DNA from: Devosia sp. ZB163
Lineage (GTDB): Bacteria > Pseudomonadota > Alphaproteobacteria > Rhizobiales > Devosiaceae
Assembly (NCBI RefSeq): GCF_028613635.1
Contig: NZ_JAQRMY010000001.1
Span: 1,406,331 to 1,470,330, forward strand
Direction: 5' to 3'
Length of the DNA stretch: 64,000 nucleotides
Part shown: one piece after another, positions 26,279 to 36,576 of the stretch
Position numbering within the stretch: the first letter of the stretch is position 1
Layout: every line of letters starts with the position of its first letter
Notes under the pieces: model-generated
The model's input: the letters and a program-made list of their open reading frames with translations, nothing else
The model's database searches: none
Told to the model about the DNA's origin: nothing
Translations under genes and position numbers: made by a program

Positions 26279-27247
26279 TTACCCCTGGCTGAGTTCCCAC
26301 TCGATGGTGCGGCGCAGCGCCTGCTCTTCCGGCACGATCTCGCTGTAGCCCAGCTCGGCCCGGATGCGCTGGGAGTCGAGGGTGAGCGGGTAGGCGAGGT
26401 CGCTGGAGTCCGCGCGGTCGGCGAGGACGCCGTTGTCGGCCGGATCGACCAGGACGATCTCGCTGTCGAGGCCCATCAGCGTGAGGATGGTGCGGGCCCA
26501 GTCGGCCTGGGTGCGGACGAACGGCTGCGCCACGTTGTAGACCCGGCCGGCCGCCTCCGGGGAGAGGGCCGCCAGCGTCAGCGCCTCGGCGACGTCGTCG
26601 ATATAGGCGTAGGAGTTGAGCCAGCCGGCCCCGCGGCGGTCGAGTCGGAACGGTTCGCCCTTCTTCGCGCCCTTGATGGCCCAGCCGAAGCGGTGCTGCT
26701 TGTCATCGGGCCCGAAGATCATGGGGAGGCGCATGACCGTCGCCTCGGGCGCGCCGTGGGCGAGGGCGTATTCCTCGATCGGGATCTTGTCGTAGTTCTC
26801 GAACAGGTCGTCCTCGACGCCCTGCGGCCGGCGCGGGTTGCCGCGATAGGGATAGCGCAGGGCGCGCAGCGGGGAATCCTCGGTCGCGGGATCGGGGCGG
26901 ACCGGCGGCGCTTCCTTTTTCAAGAGGCCCCCGTAGTTGGAATAGACGTCGGTCGAGCTCACGAGGATGTAGCGCGCGCCGGCCTTGGCCGCGGCCTCGA
27001 TCACCGGCTCGGAGTTCTTCAGGCTGAGCGCGAAGATGTCGATGACGGCGGTGACGCCGTTGGCCTTGAGCAGCTCGGCGATGCGCGCCGAGTCCATGCG
27101 GTCGGCCTTCTCGAACTTGACGCCGTCTGGGAGGGCGACGGGGCTCTTGCCGCGCGCCACCACCAGCACATCAGCCCCGCGCTCACGCAGGCGACGGGCT
27201 GTGGCCGTACCCAGAAATCCCGTCCCTGAGATGATCGCGATGGTCAT
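26279..27247 (-). CDS. NAD(P)-dependent epimerase/dehydratase family protein
   Basis: Extended short-chain dehydrogenase of 322 residues. The Rossmann nucleotide-binding motif IISGTGFLGTATARRL (GxGxxG type: GTGFLG) is at about 5-20. A catalytic Tyr/Lys pair is not in the standard YxxxK form; the middle part (VSSTDVYSNYGG) keeps the Ser and Tyr region of this superfamily. Probably acts on a nucleotide sugar or modified sugar, but the exact substrate is unknown. The ATG at 27247 is chosen over an upstream alternative start at 27280 because the Rossmann strand begins right after it. Divergent to the TIM-barrel isomerase gene. Confidence 0.8.
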   Translation of the reverse strand: MTIAIISGTGFLGTATARRLRERGADVLVVARGKSPVALPDGVKFEKADRMDSARIAELLKANGVTAVIDIFALSLKNSEPVIEAAAKAGARYILVSSTDVYSNYGGLLKKEAPPVRPDPATEDSPLRALRYPYRGNPRRPQGVEDDLFENYDKIPIEEYALAHGAPEATVMRLPMIFGPDDKQHRFGWAIKGAKKGEPFRLDRRGAGWLNSYAYIDDVAEALTLAALSPEAAGRVYNVAQPFVRTQADWARTILTLMGLDSEIVLVDPADNGVLADRADSSDLAYPLTLDSQRIRAELGYSEIVPEEQALRRTIEWELSQG

Positions 27248-27387
27248 GTGCCGACTCCGTTGGTGGGGGAGGGGCGACACTGGTCGAGCCGGCCGTCACG
27301 TTCAACCCCTGAAGGCCGGATGAGGACAATCCGCCTCAGTGCGCGAGGCTACGAAGGGATCAAAAGAAACCGGAGGCGGTAGTTGTC

Positions 27388-27444
27388 GGGACATAGTGCC
27401 TTTTCGCGCAGAATCCGGCAAACAGAATGTCCCGCCTCGGCGGG
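27388..27444. promoter_or_regulatory. Overlapping inverted repeats in divergent promoter region
   Basis: GGGACAT at 27388-27394 can pair with ATGTCCC at 27427-27433. The last bases of that arm also start a second hairpin, CCCGCC-TC-GGCGGG, at 27431-27444. The two structures exclude one another. They lie 38-95 bp upstream of the TIM-barrel isomerase start and 141 bp upstream of the epimerase start. They could be operators or an attenuator; this is only a pattern. Confidence 0.3.
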
Positions 27445-27482
27445 AACGAGACTGCGCGCGCGGCTAGGATCCTGGTGACCTC

Positions 27483-28466
27483 ATGAAACTGACGACTGGG
27501 CTCAACCCTTACGGGCTAACCTACTATCTCGGCCTGCAGGGCGTGGGCACGCCCCGGCACAACCCCAACGGCGCGGGGCTCGAGGGCTTCATCCGGCTGA
27601 CGCAGGAGCTCGGCGGCAAGGCCATCGAGCTGTGGGACGGCTGGCTCAAGGACCTGTCCGACGCCGAACTCGCCTCGCTCCGGCAACGTCTCGATGACCT
27701 TGGCTGGAAGCGCGTCGTGAGCTCGGGCCTGCAGCACGGCGACATGGACCTGTTGATCCGCTGCGCCAAGGCGCTGGACGCCAGGTACATCCGTGTCGCG
27801 CTGACGCCGATCCTCTGCGGTGATCGCGCCGCGGCCGGGCCGCGCTGGCACGAGCTGGTCGCCTCGGTGAACCACAAGCTCGAGGCGGCGGTGCCCAAGC
27901 TCGAGGCCGCCGATGTCGTGCTGCTGATCGAGAACCACCAGGATTTCACGTCCCGCGAACTGGTCGGCCTCTGCGAGGATTACGGGCAGCATGTCCGCAT
28001 CGTCTTCGACATGGCGAACACCTTCCCGGTGGCCGAGTCGCCGCTCGATTTCACCCGCGTGATCGCGCCCTACGTGCGGCACTGCCACGTGAAGGACTAT
28101 CGCGCGGTGATCGAGCCCGATGGCTTCCGCCTCGTGCGCTGCCCGTCGGGCGACGGCTGCGTGCCGCACAAGCAGATGTTCGACATCCTCGCCCAGCACA
28201 ATGACGAGATGGTCGCCTGCATCGAGATCGGTGCGCTCGATGACCGGCACGTCAAGCTCTACACCTCGGACTGGTGGCACGGCTACCCGCCCAAGCAGGC
28301 CGAGGACCTCGCCGCCTGCCTTCTGGCCCTGCAGAAGAACCGGTTCGAGCCGGGCGAGGAATGGCGCACGCCGTGGCAGCGCAATGCCGACCACGAACTC
28401 ATCGACTACGAACTTGGGCAGTACCGGAAGAGCGCCGCGAACCTCAAGGCCCTTGGACTTATGTGA
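27483..28466 (+). CDS. Sugar phosphate isomerase/epimerase (TIM barrel)
   Basis: A 327-residue AP endonuclease family 2 / xylose-isomerase-like TIM barrel protein. Probable metal and substrate residues lie in LLIENHQD (Glu of strand 5), VFDMANTF, HCHVKDYRA and CIEIGAL, spaced as in sugar isomerases/epimerases of this superfamily. The gene is followed 14 bp later by an SDR dehydrogenase with a strong ribosome binding site, so the two are an operon that probably oxidises and isomerises an uncommon sugar or polyol (inference). No transporter gene is attached. Start ATG at 27483 is the first sensible one. Confidence 0.82.
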   Translation: MKLTTGLNPYGLTYYLGLQGVGTPRHNPNGAGLEGFIRLTQELGGKAIELWDGWLKDLSDAELASLRQRLDDLGWKRVVSSGLQHGDMDLLIRCAKALDARYIRVALTPILCGDRAAAGPRWHELVASVNHKLEAAVPKLEAADVVLLIENHQDFTSRELVGLCEDYGQHVRIVFDMANTFPVAESPLDFTRVIAPYVRHCHVKDYRAVIEPDGFRLVRCPSGDGCVPHKQMFDILAQHNDEMVACIEIGALDDRHVKLYTSDWWHGYPPKQAEDLAACLLALQKNRFEPGEEWRTPWQRNADHELIDYELGQYRKSAANLKALGLM

Positions 28467-28480
28467 ATTGGAGGCCTGCT

Positions 28481-29290
28481 GTGGCTAAGGATCTTTCAGG
28501 TAAAATCGCTTTCGTGACCGGCTCCGGCCGGGGCCTCGGCAGCGTCATGGCAAAGAAGCTCGCGGCGCGCGGCGCCGACGTCGTCGTGCACGACCTGACG
28601 TGGGACGCGACGGCCAAGTATGGCGAGGCCGACAATCTCGGCGCCATGATCAAGACGATCGAAGGCATGGGCGTGCGCTCGATGGGCGTCACCGGCAATA
28701 TCGGCGACCGCGACGCGGTCGCTGCCATGCGCAAGGAGATCGAGGAGAAGTTCGGCCCGGTCGAGATCCTCGTCAACTGCGCCGGCGGCGATATCGGCGC
28801 GGCGGGCGGCAAGCCCGTGCCCAACAACATCCTCGGCATCACCTACGAGGACCTGATCACGCTGACCAACAACAACCTCATCGGCACCATGCTGGTGACG
28901 CAGGCCTTCGTGCCGCAGATGGTCGAGCGCCAGCACGGCATCGTGGTCAACATCTCCTCGGTCGCCGCGCAGATCGGCGTCTCCGGCGGCGGCATCTATG
29001 CGACGCTGAAGGCCGCCGTGACGCACTACACCCGCTGCCTCGCCGACGAAGTCCGCGAGCACGGCGTGCGCGTCAACGCGGTGAGCCCGGGCCCCGCCAA
29101 GACAGCCCGCTTCCAGGCGACCCGCACGGTCGACCCCGACAAGATGAACTCCAACAAGGTCTCGATGGACCGCTACGCCGAGCCCGAGGAAATCGCCGAT
29201 GCGGTGGTGTTCCTGTGCTCGCCCGAAGCCAAGTTCATCCACGGCCAGCTGCTGCGCGTTGACGGTGGCCTCCAGCTGTTCGCGGGCTGA
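28481..29290 (+). CDS. SDR family oxidoreductase
   Basis: Classical short-chain dehydrogenase/reductase, 269 residues from a GTG start at 28481, which is preceded by GGAGG at the right distance. The cofactor motif TGSGRGLG is at about 13-20, the NAG-equivalent NCAGG in the middle, the catalytic Ser in ISSVAAQ and the YxxxK pair in IYATLKAAV. The C-terminus ends in the normal VDGGLQLF. The frame is open upstream but only in the shadow of the isomerase. Likely substrate is a sugar or sugar acid, given its partner. Confidence 0.9.
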   Translation: MAKDLSGKIAFVTGSGRGLGSVMAKKLAARGADVVVHDLTWDATAKYGEADNLGAMIKTIEGMGVRSMGVTGNIGDRDAVAAMRKEIEEKFGPVEILVNCAGGDIGAAGGKPVPNNILGITYEDLITLTNNNLIGTMLVTQAFVPQMVERQHGIVVNISSVAAQIGVSGGGIYATLKAAVTHYTRCLADEVREHGVRVNAVSPGPAKTARFQATRTVDPDKMNSNKVSMDRYAEPEEIADAVVFLCSPEAKFIHGQLLRVDGGLQLFAG

Positions 29291-29300
29291 TCGAGGTGCA

Positions 29301-29327
29301 GGGGCGGGGATCAGCGAGACCCGCCCC
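29301..29327 (+). terminator. Putative terminator hairpin after the SDR gene
   Basis: GGGGCGGG at 29301-29308 pairs perfectly with CCCGCCCC at 29320-29327 around an 11-base loop, starting 11 bp after the SDR stop codon. No run of T follows, so it would be a weak intrinsic terminator or a message-stabilising hairpin. Confidence 0.45.
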
Positions 29328-29397
29328 CACTCGCCGTTGGTTGGGACTTGAGCGCGCCCGCCGCCCCCGCTAACGCTAGGCTCCCATACCCGGAGCC

Positions 29398-30462
29398 ATG
29401 ATGCCCACTCTCGGCCTCATCCTTGCCGCCATCGCGGCTGTCGCCTCGTTCCTCGTCGCCTCCTACATCCTGCACCGGGCTGCGCGCTTCGGGCTGATGC
29501 AGGAGGTGAACGCGCGCTCGTCGCACACGCGCCCGACCCCGGGCGGCGGGGGGGTGGGGATCGTCGTCGGCGGATCGCTGGCAGGGCTGCTCAGCGTGCT
29601 CCTCCTGCCCTTCCTCGGCGTGCCGGTGATCATGGCCGGCGTGCTGATCGCACTCATCGGCTACTACGACGACAAGCACCCGATCTCGGCGCGCTGGCGG
29701 CTCGCGGCGCAGATCATCCTGATGGGCGCCATCGTCACCGTGCTGCCGCTCGACGTGCTCACGGCGCAACTGGGCGTGCCCGTGCCCGAGTCCGTGCTGA
29801 TCCTGATGCTGACCATTCCGGCTGCCCTCTGGATCAACCTCTACAACTTCATGGATGGCATCGACGGCCTTGCCGCCTCGGAGGCGATCTTCCTCCTCGC
29901 CGGCGGCGCGCTGGTTGCCTTCGCCTTCGAGCCGGCAGTGGCGAACGATCCGCGCCTGTGGTGGATGCTCGGCCTCGCTGCCGCCTGCGCCGGCTTCCTG
30001 CTGCTCAACTGGCCGCCCGCCAGGATCTTCATGGGCGACGCCGGCAGCACGTATCTGGGGCTGATGACGGCCTTCTTCGCCCTCACCACGATTGCCAGCT
30101 TCTGGCTCACCGTGTGGCAGTGGCTGATCCTCGCGGCGCTGTTCCTTGTCGACAGCCTCACCACGCTCATCCGCCGCATCGTGCGGCGCGAGCGGGTCTG
30201 GGAAGCGCACAAGCGCCACGCCTACCAGGCGTTGCAGCGCCGGTTCGGCTCGCACCTCAAGGTGACGCTGCTCTACATCGCGGTCGATGTGATCGTGCTG
30301 CTGCCGCTGGCCTGGCTGGCCGGCGCCTATCGGGACTGGGGCTGGGCAGTGGCGGTGCTGGTCTTTGCCGTGCTGGTGCCGCTGGCGCTCAAGGCCGGGG
30401 CAGGGGCGCCGCTAGAGCCAGAGGCTGACGAAGAACGCGCTGGCGCCAAGGATGCTCAGTGA
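29398..30462 (+). CDS. WecA/MraY-like undecaprenyl-phosphate glycosyl-1-phosphate transferase
   Basis: Polytopic membrane enzyme of 354 residues with about ten spans, family 4 glycosyltransferase, which moves a sugar-1-phosphate from a UDP-sugar onto undecaprenyl phosphate to start polysaccharide or O-antigen synthesis. Conserved motifs are YYDDKHP (adjacent Asp pair), NLYNFMDGIDGLA with the nucleophile-region Asp residues, MGDAGSTYLG and the cytoplasmic HKRHAYQ. The motif pattern suits the WbpL/WecA branch more than MraY. It is not next to other polysaccharide genes here. Its last 51 bases overlap a small gene on the other strand. Confidence 0.9.
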   Translation: MMPTLGLILAAIAAVASFLVASYILHRAARFGLMQEVNARSSHTRPTPGGGGVGIVVGGSLAGLLSVLLLPFLGVPVIMAGVLIALIGYYDDKHPISARWRLAAQIILMGAIVTVLPLDVLTAQLGVPVPESVLILMLTIPAALWINLYNFMDGIDGLAASEAIFLLAGGALVAFAFEPAVANDPRLWWMLGLAAACAGFLLLNWPPARIFMGDAGSTYLGLMTAFFALTTIASFWLTVWQWLILAALFLVDSLTTLIRRIVRRERVWEAHKRHAYQALQRRFGSHLKVTLLYIAVDVIVLLPLAWLAGAYRDWGWAVAVLVFAVLVPLALKAGAGAPLEPEADEERAGAKDAQ

Positions 30463-30570
30463 CGCCGCAGTGGCGGCGACGAGCATGTTGCGGGCATGGC
30501 TGAGGTGCTGCGCCAGTTCGCGCGGGGTGATGGCGCGGACGTCGAAGCGGTCGAATTCCTGGTCGAACAT
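30412..30570 (-). CDS. Small single-span membrane protein
   Basis: A 52-residue leftward frame: about 30 charged residues (MFDQEFDRFDVRAITPREL) followed by one hydrophobic segment (MLVAATAASLSILGASAFFV) to the end. Codon use fits a gene of this genome and the topology would be N-in with one span. It overlaps the 3' end of the WecA-like gene tail to tail by 51 bases, which lowers confidence. No family recognised. Confidence 0.45.
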   Translation of the reverse strand: MFDQEFDRFDVRAITPRELAQHLSHARNMLVAATAASLSILGASAFFVSLWL

Positions 30571-30775
30571 GATGCGCGCCCCCCAACTGCAAGGCGAGCG
30601 TGCGCGCGTCCGCGGAAACCCGCCAGCGCCATGCAAAATCATGCTTAATTAGGTTCAAATGCCGTGTAGTCTGGTCGGGCCTGCAACAAGCGCCGCAGTC
30701 GAACCATGCCGGGGTCATCGCCCTGCCATGTTTAGCGTGCTCTAGCCGGCGTCCTCGTTCCGGAATCCCTGCCTT

Positions 30776-31291
30776 ATGCTTGTACGCCGCGCTCTTCTTG
30801 CTTTCGCCCTCCTGCCGTTTCTTGCGGCCTGCAGCTCAGTCGTCCAACCCGCCCCCAGTCCCGGCCGCGCCGCCATGGCGCCCGTCGAGCTGACACAGGG
30901 CGGCATCCTCGAGGCCATCAATGCGGCCCGCGCCGCCAACGGCAAGCCGCCGCTGCGCTACAACGCAAAGCTCGAGTCGGCGGCACGCGCGCAGGCCAAC
31001 CTGATGGCCAGTAAGGACACGCTCTCGCACAACCTCGGCACGACCCTGCGCCAGCGTACCGACAAGGCGGGCTACGACGGCGCCGTAGGCGAGAACGTCG
31101 CCGGCGGCCAGAAAACGCTCGACCAGGCCATCGCCGGCTGGCTCGACTCCCCCGCCCACCGCAGCACGCTGCTCTCGACCAAGTTCGAGGAGTTCGGGCT
31201 GGCCGTGGCGACTGTGCCGGGAGATCGGAAGAGCAGGTACCGGGTGTACTGGGCGTTCGTTGCGGGCGGACCGGTCTCGGCCTGGTTCTAG
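30776..31291 (+). CDS. CAP domain (SCP/PR1-like) lipoprotein
   Basis: A 171-residue secreted protein. The signal peptide ends in a lipobox LAAC with the lipidated Cys19. Residues about 43-165 form a CAP domain (cysteine-rich secretory/antigen 5/PR-1 family): INAARAANGKPPLRYN, the His in LSHN, GENVAGG and SPAHRSTLLS are in their usual order. Bacterial CAP proteins are of mostly unknown function; some bind lipids or calcium. The gene stands alone, converging with glpK across a palindromic repeat. Confidence 0.88.
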   Translation: MLVRRALLAFALLPFLAACSSVVQPAPSPGRAAMAPVELTQGGILEAINAARAANGKPPLRYNAKLESAARAQANLMASKDTLSHNLGTTLRQRTDKAGYDGAVGENVAGGQKTLDQAIAGWLDSPAHRSTLLSTKFEEFGLAVATVPGDRKSRYRVYWAFVAGGPVSAWF

Positions 31292-31322
31292 GCGCCTTCC
31301 CCACACGCGGCGGTGCACGCAG

Positions 31323-31430
31323 CCACCCCCACCCTGTCCCTCCCCCGCAAGGGGGGAGGTGACGTGCGCTCACGGGCTTTCGTTCCACTTGCGCCTGCGC
31401 TTGCAGCAAGGGGAGGGGACAGGGGTGGGG
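31323..31430. repeat. Type C palindromic repeat between converging genes
   Basis: The left arm CCACCCCCACCCTGTCCCTC and the right arm GGGGAGGGGACAGGGGTGGGG are reverse complements, with an inner CCCCCGCAAGGGGGG hairpin. The element fills the gap between the CAP gene (stop 31291) and glpK (stop 31458) and could act as a terminator for both. Same family as 40226-40333 and the left part of 42179-42345. Confidence 0.8.
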
Positions 31431-31457
31431 ATATTCTTTCCGCGCTGACCTATGAGG

Positions 31458-32944
<1,487 letters not shown>

Positions 32945-32948
<4 letters not shown>

Positions 32949-34477
32949 GTTGTTTCCCCCAAGTCTGTTTCCTCAAGGCGCCTGGCCATGTAGCCGGCCA
33001 GTTCCGCCTTTTCGTCTTCAGTGAATCTGAGGCCCTGCTTGCTTCGACGCCATAGCACGTCGTCGGCGGTTCGGGCCCATTCACGATCCATCAGGTAGTC
33101 GACCTCCACCTGGGTCAGCGTGCCCCCGAACAGGGCGCCGAAGTCGCCGGCCTCCTGGCCGCTGCCGAGGATCTTCGGCACCAGCGTGCCGTAGGCGCGC
33201 GTCATGCGGCGCAGCACCGGCTGGCCGAGCCGCGGATACTTCGCCATGTGGCTGCGCAGCGTCGCGGCGAAGGCCGTGGGCGCGAAGTCACCGCCGGGCA
33301 GGGTGCCGGTCCTGGTCCAGCGCGGGCCCTTGGCGCCGATCAACCCGTCGATCTTGTCCACCACCTGCTCGCTCAAACGCCGGTGGGTGGTGAGCTTGCC
33401 GCCGAAGACGTTGATCAGCGGCGCATCGCCCTTGCCGCCCTCGGTCTTCAGCACGTAGTCGCGCGTCGCTTCCTGCGCGGCGCTGGCGCCGTCGTCGAAC
33501 AGGGGCCGCACGCCCGAATAGGTCCAGACGATGTCGCTGCGGGTGACGCGCCTGGCGAAATACTCGTTGGCGGCGGCGAGCAGGTAGTCGGTCTCCTCCT
33601 CGCTGATCTTCACATTGGCCGGGTCGCCCTGGAAGTCCTGGTCGGTGGTCCCGATCAGGGTGAAATCGCCCTCGTAGGGAATGGCGAAGAAGATCCGGCC
33701 GTCCGAGTTCTGGAAGAAGTAGCAGCGGTCGTGGTCGAAGAGCTTGTTGACGACGATGTGGCTGCCTTTGACGAGGCGGACATTGTGCGTGTCGGTGCGG
33801 CCGAGGGCCTGCGCGAGAACGCGGTCCACCCATGGCCCGCCGGCATTGACGAGGAGGCGCGCGCGGGTGGTACTGCGCCGGCCTTTCTCGTCCTCGGTCG
33901 TGATGGTCCACAGGCCGTCTTCGCGGCGCGCATCGACGACCCTGGTGCGCACGAGAACGGTGGCGCCGCGATCGGCGGCGTCGCGGGCGTTGAGCACCAC
34001 GAGGCGTGCGTCGTCGACCCAGCCGTCGGAATACTCGAAGGCGACCGTGTGCCCCGGCTTCAGCGGCTTGCCGGCCTCGTCCTGCGTCAGGTCGAGGGTC
34101 TTGGTGGCCGGCAGGAGCTTCCGCCCGCCGAGATGGTCGTAGAGGAACAACCCGATCCGCAGCAGCCAGGCGGGCCGCAGGTTCTTCTCGTAGGGCAAGA
34201 CGAAGCGCAGCGGCCAGATGATGTGCGGCGCCGAGGCCCACAGCACCTCGCGCTCGATCAGCGCCTCGCGCACCAGCCGGAACTCGTAGTGCTCGAGATA
34301 GCGCAGGCCTCCATGCACCAGCTTGGTCGCGGCCGACGACGTGCCCGAGGCGAGATCGTTCATCTCGGCCAGGGTGACAGTGTGCCCGCGCCCGATCGCA
34401 TCGCGCGCGATGCCGGTGCCGTTCACCCCGCCGCCGATGACGAAGATATCGACGGGTGCAGTATCAGTCGTGGTCAT
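32945..34477 (-). CDS. glpD: Aerobic glycerol-3-phosphate dehydrogenase
   Basis: Membrane-associated FAD enzyme that oxidises glycerol 3-phosphate to dihydroxyacetone phosphate and passes electrons to quinone. Length is 510 residues. The FAD-binding motif [17 protein letters not shown] lies at about 11-27, followed by [19 protein letters not shown], the GlpD signature. The ATG at 34477 overlaps the glpR stop by four bases; the frame is open further upstream only as a shadow of glpR. Coupled to glpK downstream. Confidence 0.95.
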
Positions 34478-35259
34478 GACGGCAGTGGTCCCTGGGAGGA
34501 GGCAATCTCGATCCGCACGCCGGCGGCGGCGCAGATCGCGGCGATGGATGGAGGGGGCGGCTCGTCGGTGACGAGCACGTCGATCTGGTCGAGGTGGCCG
34601 ATGCGGACCGGTGCGGTGCGCGTGAGCTTCATGCTGTCGGCAACGAGGATGGTGGTGCGCGCAGTCTCGATGATCGCCTGGGCGACCTTCACCTCGCGGA
34701 AGTCGTAGTCGAGCAGGGTGCCGTCCTCGTCGATGGCGGAGGCGCCAATCACTGCGTAATCGACGCGGAACTGCCGGATGAAATCCACCGCCGCCTCTCC
34801 GACCACGCCGCCATCGGCATGCCGCACCACCCCGCCCGCGATCACCACTTCGCTGCTCGCCGCCTCGCGCAGGATATTGGCGACGTTGATGTTGTTGGTG
34901 ACGACCATCAGGCCCGTATGACGGCGCAGCGCCATCGCCACCTGCTCGGTCGTGGTGCCGATGTTGAGGACCAGGGAAGCATTGTCGGGGATGAGCTCGG
35001 CGGCCCTCAGCCCGATGCGGCGCTTGCCCTCGGCGGCGAGGTGCCGGCGCGCCTCGTAGGCATAGTTGGTGACCCCGGACGGATAGGCCGCGCCCCCGTG
35101 GAGGCGGTTGAGGAGCTTGCGCTCGCAGAGCTCGTTGAGGTCCTTGCGAATGGTCTGCGGCGTCACCGCGAACTGGATGGCGAGCGTATCGACATCGACC
35201 CGCCCGTGCTGCCGGGCGAGCGCCATGATGTCGTCCTGTCTCGGCGTCAGCGCGTCCAA
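34474..35259 (-). CDS. glpR: DeoR family repressor of the glp operon
   Basis: DeoR-type regulator of 261 residues with an N-terminal winged helix-turn-helix (TPRQDDIMALARQHGRVDVD, then FAVTPQTIRKDLNEL) and a C-terminal sugar-phosphate sensor domain (motif NIGTTTEQVAMALRRH). In this setting it is expected to bind glycerol 3-phosphate and repress glpDK. The ATG at 35259 is the natural start. It is the first gene of the operon, so it should be autoregulated; two matching half-sites lie upstream at 35294-35323. Confidence 0.9.
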   Translation of the reverse strand: MDALTPRQDDIMALARQHGRVDVDTLAIQFAVTPQTIRKDLNELCERKLLNRLHGGAAYPSGVTNYAYEARRHLAAEGKRRIGLRAAELIPDNASLVLNIGTTTEQVAMALRRHTGLMVVTNNINVANILREAASSEVVIAGGVVRHADGGVVGEAAVDFIRQFRVDYAVIGASAIDEDGTLLDYDFREVKVAQAIIETARTTILVADSMKLTRTAPVRIGHLDQIDVLVTDEPPPPSIAAICAAAGVRIEIASSQGPLPS

Positions 35260-35293
35260 ACCATCCCCCTGGATGCAGTTCGTCTATACGCGA

Positions 35294-35323
35294 GCGATGT
35301 TCGTTTCGATAGCGCAATGTTCG
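35294..35323. promoter_or_regulatory. Candidate GlpR binding half-sites
   Basis: Two direct copies, GCGATGTTCG (35294-35303) and GCAATGTTCG (35314-35323), start exactly 20 bp apart, 35-64 bp upstream of glpR. The core ATGTTCGTT fits the WATKYTCGWW half-site known for Escherichia coli GlpR. Direct repeats about two turns apart are usual for DeoR-type binding sites. Confidence 0.5.
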
Positions 35324-35350
35324 GATTGGGTTCGGTATTGGCCGAGGCAG

Positions 35351-35471
35351 ACGGCCCCCTCCCGTCCTCCCCCACAAGGGGGGAGGCGCCCCGCCGGTGC
35401 GCTTGGCATGATCCAGCTACAGCCTCGACTCTTCACCTCCCCCCTTGTGGGGGAGGCCGGGAGGGGGCCGT
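35351..35471. repeat. Type D palindromic repeat between glpR and the AEC transporter gene
   Basis: ACGGCCCCCTCCCGTCCTCC at the left edge is nearly the reverse complement of the right edge GGAGGCCGGGAGGGGGCCGT, with inner CCCCACAAGGGGGG and CCCCCCTTGTGGGG hairpins. It lies in the divergent gap, downstream (on the AEC side) of the candidate GlpR sites. Related in sequence style to the B and C elements but with different ends. Confidence 0.75.
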
Positions 35472-35549
35472 CTCTCTCAGTACGCCCCTCCGCCATTGAC
35501 CCCCGCGCCCATCCCGTGCATCAGGATCGCCTCTCTCGCCTGGCCCCCC

Positions 35550-36485
35550 ATGCTCGCAATTCTCAACGTCATCCTGCCGGTCTTCGCCCTGCTTGCGCTG
35601 GGCTACGGCGCCGTGCGGCTCAGGCTGTTCCCGTCGGAAGGCGTGCGTGGGCTGGTGGTGTTCGTGAACAACTTCGCGACGCCGTGCCTCTTGTTCTACG
35701 CCATGCTGAACTCGGACTTCTCGACGACGTTCAACGGGGGCGTGATCGTGCCGTTCTATGTCGGCGCGGTCGTGGTGTTCGTCCTCGGCATCATCCTGTC
35801 GGCGAAGCTGTTCCGCAACAAGCCGGGCGAGAGCGTCGCCTCGGGCTTTTCGGCGATGTTCACCAACACCGTGCTGGTCGGCATTCCGGTGGTGCAGCGC
35901 GCCTATGGCGAGGAAGCGCTGGCCACCGCGTTCTCGATCATCGCGTTCCATGCTCCCGTGCTGATCACCGCCGGCATGGTGACGATGGAGCTGCTGCGCC
36001 GCGACGGCGCGCCGCTCATCAAGACGCTGGGCGTGGCGCTGATGCGCGTCATCGCCAACCCGCTGCTCTGGGGCATCGCGCTGGGCGCCGTGGCCAACCT
36101 GATGAACGTCAAGCTCATCGAGCCGGCCGAAGCCTTCGTCACCATGATGGCCGCCGCCGTCACCCCCGCCGCCCTGTTCGGCCTCGGCGGCGCACTCAAC
36201 GACTACAAGCTCAGCGAGAGCTGGGGCCAGTCGCTCACCATGTCGCTGCTGAAGCTGATCGTGCAGCCGGCGATTGCCTGGGTGATCATGGTGCCGATCC
36301 TCAACATCGACCACGACCTCGCCCGCTACGGCGTGCTGCTCGCCGCCATGCCGGCCGGCATCAACGTCTACGTCTTCGCGACGTACTACAATCGCAGCGT
36401 CCACATCGCGGCGAACAGTATCCTGATCTCGACGGTGCTGAGCCTGCTGACGGTGAGCGGGTGGCTGTATCTGCTGGGGCTTTAG
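35550..36485 (+). CDS. AEC family (auxin efflux carrier-like) transporter
   Basis: Membrane transporter of 311 residues with about ten spans, family AEC/PF03547, whose bacterial members export or exchange organic acids such as malate or malonate. Typical features are NNFATPCLLF in the first half and PAALFGLGGAL plus MPAGINVYVFA in the second half. The ATG at 35550 gives the normal N-terminus; the frame is open to 35445 in repeat sequence. It ends six bases before a palindromic repeat and converges with the transglutaminase-like gene. Substrate unknown. Confidence 0.9.
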   Translation: MLAILNVILPVFALLALGYGAVRLRLFPSEGVRGLVVFVNNFATPCLLFYAMLNSDFSTTFNGGVIVPFYVGAVVVFVLGIILSAKLFRNKPGESVASGFSAMFTNTVLVGIPVVQRAYGEEALATAFSIIAFHAPVLITAGMVTMELLRRDGAPLIKTLGVALMRVIANPLLWGIALGAVANLMNVKLIEPAEAFVTMMAAAVTPAALFGLGGALNDYKLSESWGQSLTMSLLKLIVQPAIAWVIMVPILNIDHDLARYGVLLAAMPAGINVYVFATYYNRSVHIAANSILISTVLSLLTVSGWLYLLGL

Positions 36486-36490
36486 GCGCG

Positions 36491-36572
36491 GCCTCCCTCC
36501 CCCTTGAGGGGAGGGATCGAGGGAGGGGTGGTGCGGTGATCACCGAGGGACCGCCACCCCCCAGAGGGGAGC
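36491..36572. repeat. Type B palindromic repeat between converging genes
   Basis: GCCTCCCTCCCCCTTGAGGG then GAGGGATCGAGGGAGGGG, followed by TGATCACCGAGGGACC and a C-rich arm ending near the stop codon of the transglutaminase-like gene. It fills the whole gap between stop codons at 36485 and 36577. Slightly degraded at the right compared with the copies at 44271-44370 and 49059-49158. Confidence 0.8.
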
Positions 36573-36576
36573 CGGG

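Noticed and set aside
33248-34708. Plus-strand open frame of 486 codons
   Set aside because: Antisense shadow of glpD; the real gene carries FAD-binding and GlpD motifs.
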